Shown one piece after another: positions 23,850 to 33,965 of a DNA stretch of 64,000 bases (positions are counted from its first letter, which is position 1; each line of letters starts with the position of its first letter). The stretch is from contig JAJEKV010000002.1 of NCBI GenBank assembly GCA_021234155.1, positions 27,397,299 to 27,461,298 of the forward strand, given 5' to 3'. Below the pieces are notes generated by a model. The model was not told the origin of the DNA. It saw nothing but the letters and a program-made list of their open reading frames with translations, and made no database searches. The position numbers were made by a program, and so were the translations under genes. The DNA comes from Isoetes taiwanensis. Taxonomy: Eukaryota; Streptophyta; Lycopodiopsida; Isoetales; Isoetaceae.

Positions 23850-24091
23850 TTAGAAATTGATCTGTAAAATATGTGCCTTTATCAGGGGAAGATGCTGATT
23901 TGGAAAAGCCTGCCTAATCCATATCTTCAAAATCCGCTTGATCGTGAATCTGATGTTTGTCCTTTTCGCCTGCATTTGAATATCATCGTCTAGAAAATTT
24001 GGAAGAGATGTCTCATACAGCCTTCCCATCACTTCTGGAGCCGATACTCCCATACAGATAATACAACTTTCGTTGGCGGCTTCATTCAAAA
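23850..24091 (-). pseudogene. Possible host exon split by E2, downstream half
   Basis: The minus strand reads LNEAANESCIICMGVSAPEV and then MGRLYETSLPNFLDD up to the left end of E2-OA. The frame can be continued on the other side of the transposon at 42366-42304, which starts MSNVVYLKQEMPVYFTHDLL. This suggests that E2 landed in an exon. The family is not recognised. Confidence 0.3.
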
Positions 24092-24170
24092 CAAGATTGC
24101 GTATTAAACGGGAGCAAATCATCGAAACGAGAGCAAAAGGAATATTCCTCAAAGATTCCTTTTTTTTTTA
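24092..24170 (+). repeat. E2-OA left terminal inverted repeat
   Basis: Shares GATTGCGTATTAAACGGGAG and CAAAGATTCC plus T-run with the left end of OB at 27112-27190, and inverted with the right ends at 37924 and 42303. Confidence 0.85.
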
Positions 24171-24461
24171 CAAAGGGGGGTAAAACTAGGTTAAAAAAGG
24201 ATGCATGAAATTCTATTTTGACCCCCAAAATGACTAATTTTTTTTGTGCAACGAAAGAATTGACATTTTTAAAGTGTCACTTTTCTTAGCAAATAGAATG
24301 TTCTTGAAGTATATTTTACGAGAGAATCTCTAATTCGAGGATAAAATATTTAACAAAAAAAATTGAAGTAAGTCCGTGAATCGAAATTGTAGTATTCTCA
24401 AAATTTGAAGATAGAATCTTCATATTCACATGCAAAATTCTGATCTTTTTCTAAGACTCGC

Positions 24462-27111
24462 TTATGTACAAAAGTGTGAGGAGTGATGAGAGGGATCCGG
24501 GACGTCATCATGTTCATTTATGCCATCCTCATCACCTTCACTTCTTTCACTATCACTAGAGGAAGTGCTTGAGTTATCTTCCTCATCACTATCAACAGAT
24601 GGTGAAGCATTGCCACCACCTTCTTCATCCTCTTCTTCGTAATTACAAGCTTTTTTAAGCAAATTGATAGTCCTCTGGCGTAGACGATTGTCAGATTTCA
24701 ATTTAAAATCATAGCATAATATAGTCACGTCATTAAGGATCAGCTCATCCCTACAACCCACCTTCTTGGACTTTCTCCCTTTTCCTTGGCTTCTCATTTC
24801 TAACTCATATATACCTTCAAAAGCATTTTCTGAGCGTGTTGCAAGCCAATGAATCTTGAGTTTAGTGACTAAGCCTTCCTCCTTGACTGTGTCAAGCACT
24901 TTTGCTATCCAGAAAGGTCGACCTTTGTCATCCTCCTCAGTTGGAAGAGCAATTAGCATACCCTTGGTAATTTCTGTGATATTACCTTGAGGCTCATTCC
25001 TGCGTCTTGGTCCGAGGTACATGACTCGATCCTCGTCTTCTTCTACTGCAGGTGCTAATGTAGCATTGCTTGGACCTGCTTGGTGATGGGGTTGATGGAA
25101 GGTGTTAGGCCATTGAAATGGTTCTTGCAACTGTCTTAGAGCTATATTTTTCACAACAATTTTCTGCTCGAGAAAGAAGTTACTCCACCACATCCGATCT
25201 TCTTCTAAGAAGTACTTAAAGCCTGAGAAAATTCCATTTTCAATGGCTTTTAAGGATGACTCTGGGGTACTTTTCTTACGCTTGGACTCCTTAGGATTTT
25301 TGAGAGGAAGTTGCTCAAAGACGCTCTACTGAAGGAAGTGTTTGGAATATATTTAAGGAAGCGTAATCCCTCTGGTGGACTCCAGTCCTTAGTTGTGGTA
25401 TACTTCTTGCCCTGTAAGAAACTCTGGCCATCCTTCAAGTAGAACTTGATGTGATGTTGAAAGGTGAGATCATTCAATTTGTTCACGCCTTGTTCTCTCG
25501 TCTGAACGTTGAGAGAAAATAAACTCTCAAAATCAGCAAATCTCTTTAAGAAGATCGATCAACGGAGTGGGACCGTAAGAATCTTCAATAATTCGAACTA
25601 AAGTAGGAAGAGAGAAAGCCTTCTTCCTTCTGAGGCGCACAGAAAATCTGCTGAACATTTGGTCAATTTGATCATGAGTGTGGCCTACAAGTAAGAAACC
25701 CAGCTTCACTTTTCTAAAGATCCCTAGCTCCACTAACATGGCACAGTACGCAAAGAGTGTTTGGTTCTTGTTCTCCCTTGTAGTATTGTCAAGTTGCAGG
25801 TAAAGCACTGGTGGTAATTGCTCTTGCTCGCACAGGACCTTGTTAAGAATTGTAATTGTGAGGTTCGGGTCACCATGCAAGTTTGGATACGTCAAGAATA
25901 CTTTGCACTTTAGACTTCCTTTGAAGACCATAGCTCCTACAAGGTGGACCTTAACAAAACATTCCTCTGGCACATCTTTAGGAATGTTCAAGAAATGCGG
26001 TAGAGTAGTTTTTTTTTGGTCCATTCCATCAATCACAACAGACATATATTGCAGTGGACGTTCAAGAGCTTTTTTTCTGTGTTTGGCAAGCTTTCTTCTC
26101 TCTGCTGCTTGTTGTTCACGATGTCTGACAAGGCTCTGTTGCACAATATCTGTAGAAGAAATGAGGTCAAAGCATTATCTTTAAAACAAGTGAGAGATTG
26201 GAGAACATGAGCTTACTTCTTTTCGACCTCTCCTGCTTTTTGCAGTTCTCTTTGACTCTTTAATTCTGCACACCTTGAGCAAATAGACATTCTATGTCTC
26301 CTGGGAATTTTCACTAAACCGAATTCACTTTTCCACAGTCTGGTGAAGTGTGAGTAAGAGATGTGCTGAAGCTGAGTGCAAGTCTCTTTGTACTCATTAA
26401 AAACATCTTTTTTGGTGATGTTATCAGTTAAATGATACATGTTACTGTTAGGCAGCTTCTCACATGTTTCTCTAAAATATTTCTCCATCCATGACACAGC
26501 AGCGGTTACAACTCTTCTTGGTCCACAATGATCATCAATTGCTGGATTTTTGTCCAGTCTTTTGTGTATTCTAGACATTCTGGTGGACCCTAAACGGTGG
26601 ACAACCATAAAGCATTTCTGGCAAACTTCTTGACGGTTAATGTAGTGCAAGAAGGTGTTGCGGTCTGGTCTTACATGATAGGCCAAATAGGCATTCTGGT
26701 CAGCCAATGTCATTGAACTGTAGTTGTCTCTAATTGCTCGTAATTTAGCCATGTTAAATTTGTTGATGCAACCCAATGAGCAGCATTTACTTCTTAAAAG
26801 TCTTCTCATTTTGTGCTCGTCCATAAGGTTTCTTCTTCTTACAGAGGAGCATGCTCTCAAACTAAAATCCACCTTGAATTTCTTGGTGGATTGGCTAGAG
26901 AATGTGTAATCTCGTTGCACTTCGTTGGTGTCTTCATCTTCTGAAGAGAGTTCTACTCTGGGGGTGACCTCCTCTACCCTTAGTGGTGTGCTTGTAGAGG
27001 AGAACAAACCACGTGAAGCTATACCCGGATAAGGCGGAGGTGCAGTGTTGAATGAAGGAGATGGGCCACCATATGATGTGCCAGCGAAAGTTGTTGTAGC
27101 TTCTTCACAAA
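24462..27111 (-). pseudogene. DUF7869-type transposase-like protein, OA copy (main part)
   Basis: The minus strand, from 27111 down, gives a linker with EDEDTNEVQRDYTF, then a Cys-containing region (CCSLGCIN, NRQEVCQKCFMVVHRLGS, MSICSRCAEL) to about 26215. After a small intron the core follows (about 26150-25533): VVIDGMDQ, VLYLQLDNTTRENKNQ and LVGHTHDQIDQMFSRFS. These are hallmarks of DUF7869 proteins, a transposon-linked family in plants and animals. The C-terminal part (25486-24462) has PFWIAKVLDTVKEEG, KLKIHW, and an acidic Ser-rich tail ending SHFCT. The Asp residues of IDGMD and LQLDN and the HTHD/IDQ motif could form the active site (inference). Two single-base insertions relative to the OB copy break the frame (near 26216 and 25520). 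The N-terminal exon was cut off by insertion of OB at 27112. Confidence 0.8.
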
Positions 27112-27190
27112 CAAAGTTGCGTATTAAACGGGAGCAAATCATTGAAACGAGAGCAAAAGGAATATTCCTCAAAGATTCCCTTTTTTTTTA
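27112..27190 (+). repeat. E2-OB left terminal inverted repeat
   Basis: Nearly identical to 24092-24170. It is followed by about 450 bp that match 24171-24635 until the R3 insertion at 27638. Confidence 0.88.
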
Positions 27191-27480
27191 CAAAAAAGGG
27201 GGTAAAATGAGGTTAAAAAAAAAAAATGCATGAAATTCTATTTTGACCCCCTAAAATGACTAATTTTTTTTTTAACGAAGGAATTGACTTTTTTAAAGTG
27301 TCACTTTTCTTAGCAAAAAGAATGTTCTTAAAGTATGTTTTAAGAGAGAAACTCTAATTTCAGAGGATAAAATATTTAACAAAAAATTGAAGTAAGTCTG
27401 TAATTGAAACTGTAGTATTCTCAAAATTTGAAGATAGAATCTTCATATTCACATCAAAATTTACAGTCTTTTTCTAAGAC

Positions 27481-27637
27481 TCAGTTATGTGCAAAAGTGT
27501 GAGGAGTGATGAGAGAGGGATCCAGGACGTCCTCATGTTCATTTATGCCATCGTCATCACCTTCACTTCTTTCACTGTCACTCGAGGAAGTGCTTGAGTT
27601 ATCTTCCTCATCACTATCAACAGACGGTGAAGCATTG
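27481..27637 (-). pseudogene. DUF7869 protein, OB copy, C-terminal tail
   Basis: Encodes the acidic Ser-rich tail (SPSVDSDEEDNSSTSSSDSE and following) matching OA 24480-24610. It is separated from the rest of the OB gene by the R3 insertion. Confidence 0.8.
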
Positions 27638-30098
27638 TACGGTCCAGATCTTGGAACAAATGGCAAATATGCCTATCCGACAGCTCTCGTTGCCCGGAGT
27701 AACCCCCCGTGTGAATATGCACCCAAACCAAAGGGGGTTTAAGGGGGATTTTTATTTAAATGTGTCAAATGCAATGGTTTGTGTTAATAATGTTAATGGT
27801 TTGTGTTAAGTAAAAAAAATTTTGGCCCCTTCGGGGCCTTAAGGATGGTGTCGGGGTGTACATATAAACATTACCTAATACTGTAATGATGGATGGTATA
27901 TCATAGCCTCACAAATCTAACAAACTAGAGGTGCTCAAATTATGGAAACAAAAACATTGCGAAGAATTAGACATATAATATTATACCAATACCAATATTA
28001 ATACATGAGGTAGTATGTGATAATAGAACTAATAATGAACAAGTCTTACACATGAGACATTCTATTTCTGTGATGCCAAATTGCCGATCAATCAAGCCAT
28101 TGGTTAAATTCATTGCCACCTATATTGACCAGTGCTAAGTTGCAGTTAGAAACTGATCAACCCTCTTTCGAGGTTCGATATGGCACTATTAATTTGACCA
28201 GCAGGTTGCTAACGGCAATTTTCATACTACCGCGTTAAACAAGAAGGAACAATTGAATATTCAAAGTCTGGATTTGGATGATTTACACTGGGATGAGTGT
28301 AGTTCCGGTCAATTATATCTTTAGGTACATTGGAATCTCGTGCAAGCTGCATTAATGCAGCAAGTGCGGAATTTGTACTTGGATTCGGTCCCCCTTCTCG
28401 TACCCTGCAAGAAACCCCGGATGTGGCCCAATAAGCAAGAAGTCTAGAGTTAACATTCAAATTCTGATTTATCACGTGGAACACCTAATCCATTTTCTTT
28501 AAAATGTTCCCTAGGGGGCATTACCATCTTAGCCTAAGATTTATGAGCAAACAAGACCATTCATACTCTTAAACACAATATAAACCACCAGATCCATTTG
28601 TTTTCCTGAGGTATTCCTAGTGCTCCTCTTTATCCACAAAATGAAAACTTAGTGGGATGTATGAAGTGTTGCTTCTAAATAATGAAACCTGGATATAAGG
28701 AGATGCAGCACTATCTTCCACTGTAATTAAGCAACTCTTAAACCTCGGGATTCCAAATAACAAAAGTTGAATGTGCAAATGCTTCAATTTGAAAAGGACA
28801 CTAACAAGTCCTCTCACATTGTGTTAGTTTCTTCTATGGATCCAATTCCTTGCTTCGATCAATGCTCATCATCCCGCTACTGTAAACAATTGTGGCTTTT
28901 CTTAACTACTACCTAACAGAGTCTCATCTGCAAGGATGTGTCATGGTTCAGACGGACACTATTTTTGTGCATAATGCATATTAAAATGTGGACCATCTTC
29001 CACAACTACATGAGCATTTCTAACCCCAGTGTTGCCACAACTGCATGTGTTGTATATGGCACGCCTTTGGGCTTGAAATGGTTTCTCACGCATGCGAGAG
29101 TCTCCAAATTATAGCACTATTGGGATGATTTACCAATCGGGCTGAGGCGCTTACAAAGAGCAACATCGGATTCATAATGAAGTCTGTAAATTATTCTTCA
29201 AACAAGTTTCTTCAAATAAACCTCGATCAGTTTTCCAACAAACCTCAACAAACGTCTGAAATTTCTAAGACATATCTGAAGATGTCTAAGAATTTACCAG
29301 GACTCTGCCTTTGAAGAGCTCTTGGTTTCAGGGTGCTCCTTGGAATTAGAGGTCTTATGGGATGAAGATACCACTCTGCAGACAATGGCATTTTCAAAAC
29401 AGAGCAATGAGGAGGATGTAAGCAAAGGAAATGACATACCATTTTAAAAAAATGACAAAAACCCTGGAACTCTCATGAAGAACACCCGCCAGAGAAAAGA
29501 CCCTGAAGATGTTTTGACAGAGGAGATCCGCAGAGAGATAGAAGATCTGATTCTTGCCCCGTAGAAGAAATACATCAGAAAACATTTTGTGAAGAAGAAC
29601 CGGCATGCTAGTTGCCGGACCAAGCACCTGTTCTCCAAAATCTTACTCGATGTCTGCCATAGACATACAAATGACCATCCATGATTTTTTTTACAAAGAA
29701 ATCCATGATCTTGATACCATTCTCTGTTCTAGCCATTTCCGCTGTCTGCTGGCATGGCACTACAGCACAGCCAAGCAAGAATCGGACAAACAAGGATTTC
29801 TCCCCATAAAAAACCCTAAAATTCTTTCTTCCACGAACCCTAAAGTAAAGGTCTCGATACTTGCATGTATTTTTGCATGTATTTTTGTATTTTTGGGAGT
29901 AAAAGAGATAAGCTATTTGTGAAGGAATAAATATGCAATGCAAAACCATTGTAAAACCATAGATGCCATTGAAATATGCATGCACTCTAAATGTACTGAT
30001 TAGTATGCCTCGTGCAATACGCCCATGAAATCATATGAAAACCATGCCAAAAAGCGTACAAAATCACAAAAAAAACCCCCTGTTATTTTGCTACATAT
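27638..30098. mobile_element. Repeat R3 copy 1, 2,461 bp, inserted in E2-OB
   Basis: Begins TACGGTCCAGATCTTGG and ends CCCCCTGTTATTTTGCTACATAT. It is almost identical over its length to 57062-59518. The OA gene is continuous at the equivalent point, so R3 was inserted into OB; about 26 bp of OB were lost at the joint. No transposase gene is visible and a YebC-like fragment is carried inside, so R3 is a non-autonomous element that has captured host sequence. Its class is unknown; no clear inverted ends or target duplication was found. Confidence 0.82.
28227..28484 (-). pseudogene. Captured YebC/TACO1-type gene fragment in R3 copy 1
   Basis: The minus strand encodes VREGGPNPSTNSALAALMQL followed by ARDSNVPKDIIDRN. 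This matches the conserved helical region of YebC-family proteins (REGG.NP..N..L...I..A...N.PKD.I.R), which in organelles help translation. Only this exon is recognised. It is flanked by stops, so it is not a working gene. The same fragment is in R3 copy 2. Confidence 0.72.
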
Positions 30099-30106
30099 TC
30101 ATAATT

Positions 30107-33100
30107 ACAAGCTTTTTTAAGCAAATTGATAGTCTTCTGGCGTAGACGATTGTCAGATTTCAATTTAAAATCATAGCACAATATAGTCACGTCATTAAGG
30201 TTCTGCTCGTCCCTACAACCCACCTTCTTGGACTTTCTCCCTTTTCCTTGGCTTCTCATTTCTAACTCATATCTACCTTCAAAAGCATTTTCTGAGCGTG
30301 TTGTAAGCCAATGAATCTTGAGTTTAGTGACTAAGCCTTCCTCCTTGACCGTGTCAAGCACTTTTGCTATCCGAACGGTTAGACCTTTGTCATCCTCCTC
30401 GGTCGGAAGAGCTAATTAGCATACCTTTGGTAATTTACGTGATATTACCTTGGGGCTCATTCTCCGCCTCTTGGTCCGAGGTACATGACTCGGTCCTCCT
30501 CGTCTTCTCTGCAGGTGCAAATGTAGCTTTCGCTTGGACCCGCTTGGTCTTTGGGGTTGATGGAAGGTGTTAGGCCATTGAAATGGTTCTTGCAACTGTC
30601 TTAGAGCTATATTTTGTACAACAATTTTACTGTTCGAAAAGAAATTACTCCACCACATCCGATCTTCTTCTAAGAAGTACTTAAAGCTGAGGAAATTCCA
30701 TTTTCAATGGCTTTTAAGGATGACTCGGGGTACTTTTCTTCTGCTTGGACTCCTTAGGATTTTTGAGAGGAAGTTGCTTTCGGCCGCTTCTATGAAGGAA
30801 GTGTCCGAATATATTTAAGGAAGCGTAATCCCTCGGCGGACTCAGTCCTTAGTTGTGGTATACTTCTTCCCCAGAAGAAGCTTTGGCCATCCTTCAAGTA
30901 GAACTTGATATGATGTTGAAAGGTGAGATCATTCAACTTGTTCACGCGGCTTGTTCTCTGTTTGAACGTTGAGAGAAAACAAACTCTCTGAAATCAGCGA
31001 TCTCTTTAAGAAGATCGACCAATTGGAGTAGGAGTGTAAGAATCTTCAATAATTCGAACTAAAGAAGGAAGACGTAAAGCCTTCTTCCTTCTAAGGCGCC
31101 ACGAAAAAATCTGGCTTTGAACATTTGGTCAATCTGATCATGAGTGTGGCCTACAAGTAAGAAACCGAGCTTCACTTTTCTAAAGATCCCTAGCTCCACT
31201 AACATGGCACAGTACGCAAAGAGTGTTTGATTCTTGTTCTCCCTTGTAGTATTGTCAAGTTGCAGATAAAGCACTGGTGGTAATTGCTCTTGCTCGCACA
31301 GGACCTTGTTAAGAATTGTAATTGTGAGGTTCGGGTCACCATGCAAGTTTGGATACGTCAAAAATACTTTGCACCTTAGACTTCCTTTGAAGACCATAGC
31401 TCCTACAAGGTGGACCTTAACAAAACATTCCTCTGGCACATCTTTAGGAATGTTCAAGAAATGTGGTAGAGTTGTTTTTTTTGGTCCATTCCATCAATCA
31501 CAACAGACATGTATTGCAGTGGACGTTCAAGAGCTTTTTTCTATGCTTGGCAAGCTTTCTTCTCTCTGCTGCTTGTTGTTCACGATGTGTCCAAGGTTAG
31601 GTTTGCACAATAACAATATCGTAGAAGAAATCAGGTCAAAGCATTTTCTCTCAAAACAAGTGAGAGATTGGAGAACATGAACTTACTTCTTTCGACCTCT
31701 GTCTTTGCAGTTTCTCGTTGACTCTTTAATTCTGCACACCTCGAGCAAACAGACATTCTATGTTTTCTAGGAATTTTCACAAGACCGAATTCACTTTTCC
31801 ACAGTCTGGTGAAGTGTGAGTAAGAGATGTCTTTGGCTGAGTGCAAGTCTCTTTGTACTCATTAAAAACATCTTTTTGGTGATGTTATCGGTTAAATGAT
31901 ACATGTTGTTTGTTAGGTAGCTTCTCATGTTTCTCTAAAATATTTCTCCATCCATGATACAAAAAAGGGGCATGCATGGTTACAACTCTTCTTGGTCCAC
32001 AATGATCATCGATTGCTTGGATTTTTGTCCAGTCTTTTGTGTATTCTAGACATTCTTGTGGACCCTAAACGGTGGACAACCATAAAACATTTCTGGCAAA
32101 CTTCTTGACGGTTAATGTAGTGCAAGAAGGTGTTGCGGTCTGGTCTTACATGATAAGCTAAGTAGGCATTACGATCGCCAATGTCATGGAACCAGTAGTT
32201 GTCTCTAAACGCTCGTAATTTAGCCATGTTAAATCTGTTGATGCAACCCAATGAGCAGCATTTAGTTCTCAAAAGTCTCCTCATTTTCTGTTCATCCATA
32301 AGATTTCTTCTTCTTGCAGAGGAGCAAGCCCTCAAACCAAAATCCACCTTGAATTTCTTTGAAGATTGGGTGGAGAACATGTAATCTCTTTGTTCCTCGT
32401 TGGTGTCTTCATCTTCTGATGAAACTTCTACTCGGGGTGACTTCCTCATCCGAAGTGGTGTGCTTGTAGAGGAAAACAGACCGCGTGAAGTTGTTCCCGA
32501 ATAGGCGAAATGTACAGTGTTAAAGGGTGGTGATGGCCCATAAGAGGTTGTGGCATCACCGTTCTTGTACCATCTTGAAAAGGAGTTCTTGCAAACATCT
32601 CCTTTAGAGCGGACTGGAATTCTCAAATCCATGTGTCACAACCGTTGTTGTGTGAAGAGGAGTGCATCTTTGGAGCTTAGTCTTCATTTGTAGTGAAGTC
32701 CCCGTGAGAGAAATTGTAGTGAATCTCACGGTCTTACGTGTTTTTCTGTGTTCCTTGTATGTTTGCAACGAAGGAGGCGAAACTACAAAAGGCGGGGGGT
32801 AGCTTGTTCTTGAGCACCCTTTGTTGTGGAGCTTCAGAGGGTCCGGGGATGGAACAAAGGGTGGTGGCAACCTGCTCGAACCGGTGGTGATTCTTTGGAA
32901 GAGGAGATGCCGGTGTCTTTGTCTGAGGACTTGGTGACGGTTGGAAGGGTGGTGGAAGTCCGTTACGTCTTTGGACTCGGTGAATTTTCAAGAAGCAAGA
33001 ACGATGAAGTAGAGGTAGGAGTCGGAGAAAACCGGTCTTGGAAGAAACGACGTTGGTCCCGGTGTGTGTCCTCGAAACTAGACGAGCTTGAGATAACGAA

Positions 33101-33137
33101 AGGTGGTGGAAGTTTGTTGACGGCGGTTTGTCATCTT
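30107..33137 (-). pseudogene. DUF7869-type transposase-like protein, OB copy (main part)
   Basis: The start is probably ATG 33137 (MTNR.., after one frame correction). A Pro-rich N-terminus follows with PPPF..SP units (about 33130-32750), then the acidic linker and Cys region (32632-31690), a small intron, and the core (31600-31020: LPPVLYLQLDNTTRENKNQ, VGHTHDQIDQMF). The C-terminal PFW/KLKIHW region reaches down to 30107, where R3 cuts it from its tail. Compared with OA it has many short clustered changes and several frameshifts. Where OA has an extra base at the exon end near 26216, OB has the in-frame version, so the two copies complement each other's damage. Confidence 0.78.
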
Positions 33138-33965
33138 AAGAACGCAAAAACGATTAGTAGAGTTTAGATAATGTTTCTCTCTTTGCAGAGCTTTTCTTAT
33201 TCCGAATACAAAGCCCGCCTACTACAAGTAGAAGTTTACCGCAACAATTAAGTGAAAGGCAAACTAAAAGCTATTCCCGAATACACTAGAGCAGAACAGT
33301 AAGGCCAAACGTATTCCACTTCACATAGAAAACGAGCAAGACGGAATGGACACCTTTAAAAGGAAATTTTGGCGCCTTCAGTTGCGTATTCCAGTCTCGA
33401 AATAAGTCGCCCGGCCCCGGTATATCGATTATAATATTCAGAGCTGTATTCCGATACTCATAGAGAAAACATGGAGAGGTGAGTAAGAAAGTACAAGGTA
33501 CAATCATTTGTGTGTCTGTTTCTTATTCCGGAATACACTTACCCCTTTCCTCGAAGGCGTAAGTGTATTCCGGAATACACTTTCGCCTTCGAGGGAAGGC
33601 GTACGTGTATTCCGGAATACACTTACGCCTTCGAGGAAAGGGGTAAGTGTATTCCGGAATACACTTACGCCTTCGAGGAAAGGCGAAAGTGTATTCCGGA
33701 ATACACTTTCGCCTTCCCTCAAAGGCGTAAGTGTATTCCGCAATACACTTTCGTGTTCTTATGTTTTGTAAGGTTATTTTTCCGTGATTTTTGTAGTAAC
33801 TTTAGGTGTTTTTTCTGCTTCTAAAACTTGTTTAGACCTGTTTTTTTGTCAAGATTGCAGTGTTGTTTTGGCATTTTTGTCCTCTTTTTGCCCTTGTTTT
33901 TTCCTTTTCGCAAGACATTTTGTATTCTGGAATAGTTTTTTGCCACTGCTTTCTCTAACAAGATC
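33137..33965. promoter_or_regulatory. Divergent upstream region between the two OB genes
   Basis: About 0.8 kb separates the start of the minus-strand transposase gene from the plus-strand methyltransferase gene, and the first recognisable plus-strand coding begins near 33966. A conserved block (33290-33500) containing CGTATTCC words recurs at 38600-38820 in OA. The palindrome array (33520-33760) lies on the methyltransferase side. A shared control region is inferred from position only. Confidence 0.5.
33518..33762. repeat. Array of six TATTCCGGAATA palindromes
   Basis: Six copies of TGTATTCCGGAATACA (the first short by two bases, the last with one change) are spaced about 42 bp apart. They alternate with CGCCTTCGAGGAAAGGCG-type spacers that are themselves inverted repeats, so arms of 20 bp or more pair on each side. 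Both strands read as repetitive frames with no protein meaning. Confidence 0.93.

Noticed and set aside
33504-33824. Long repetitive open frames (RNTLTP..GVSVF units) on both strands
   Set aside because: They are translations of the palindrome array, open on both strands because the DNA is nearly self-complementary. No protein meaning.
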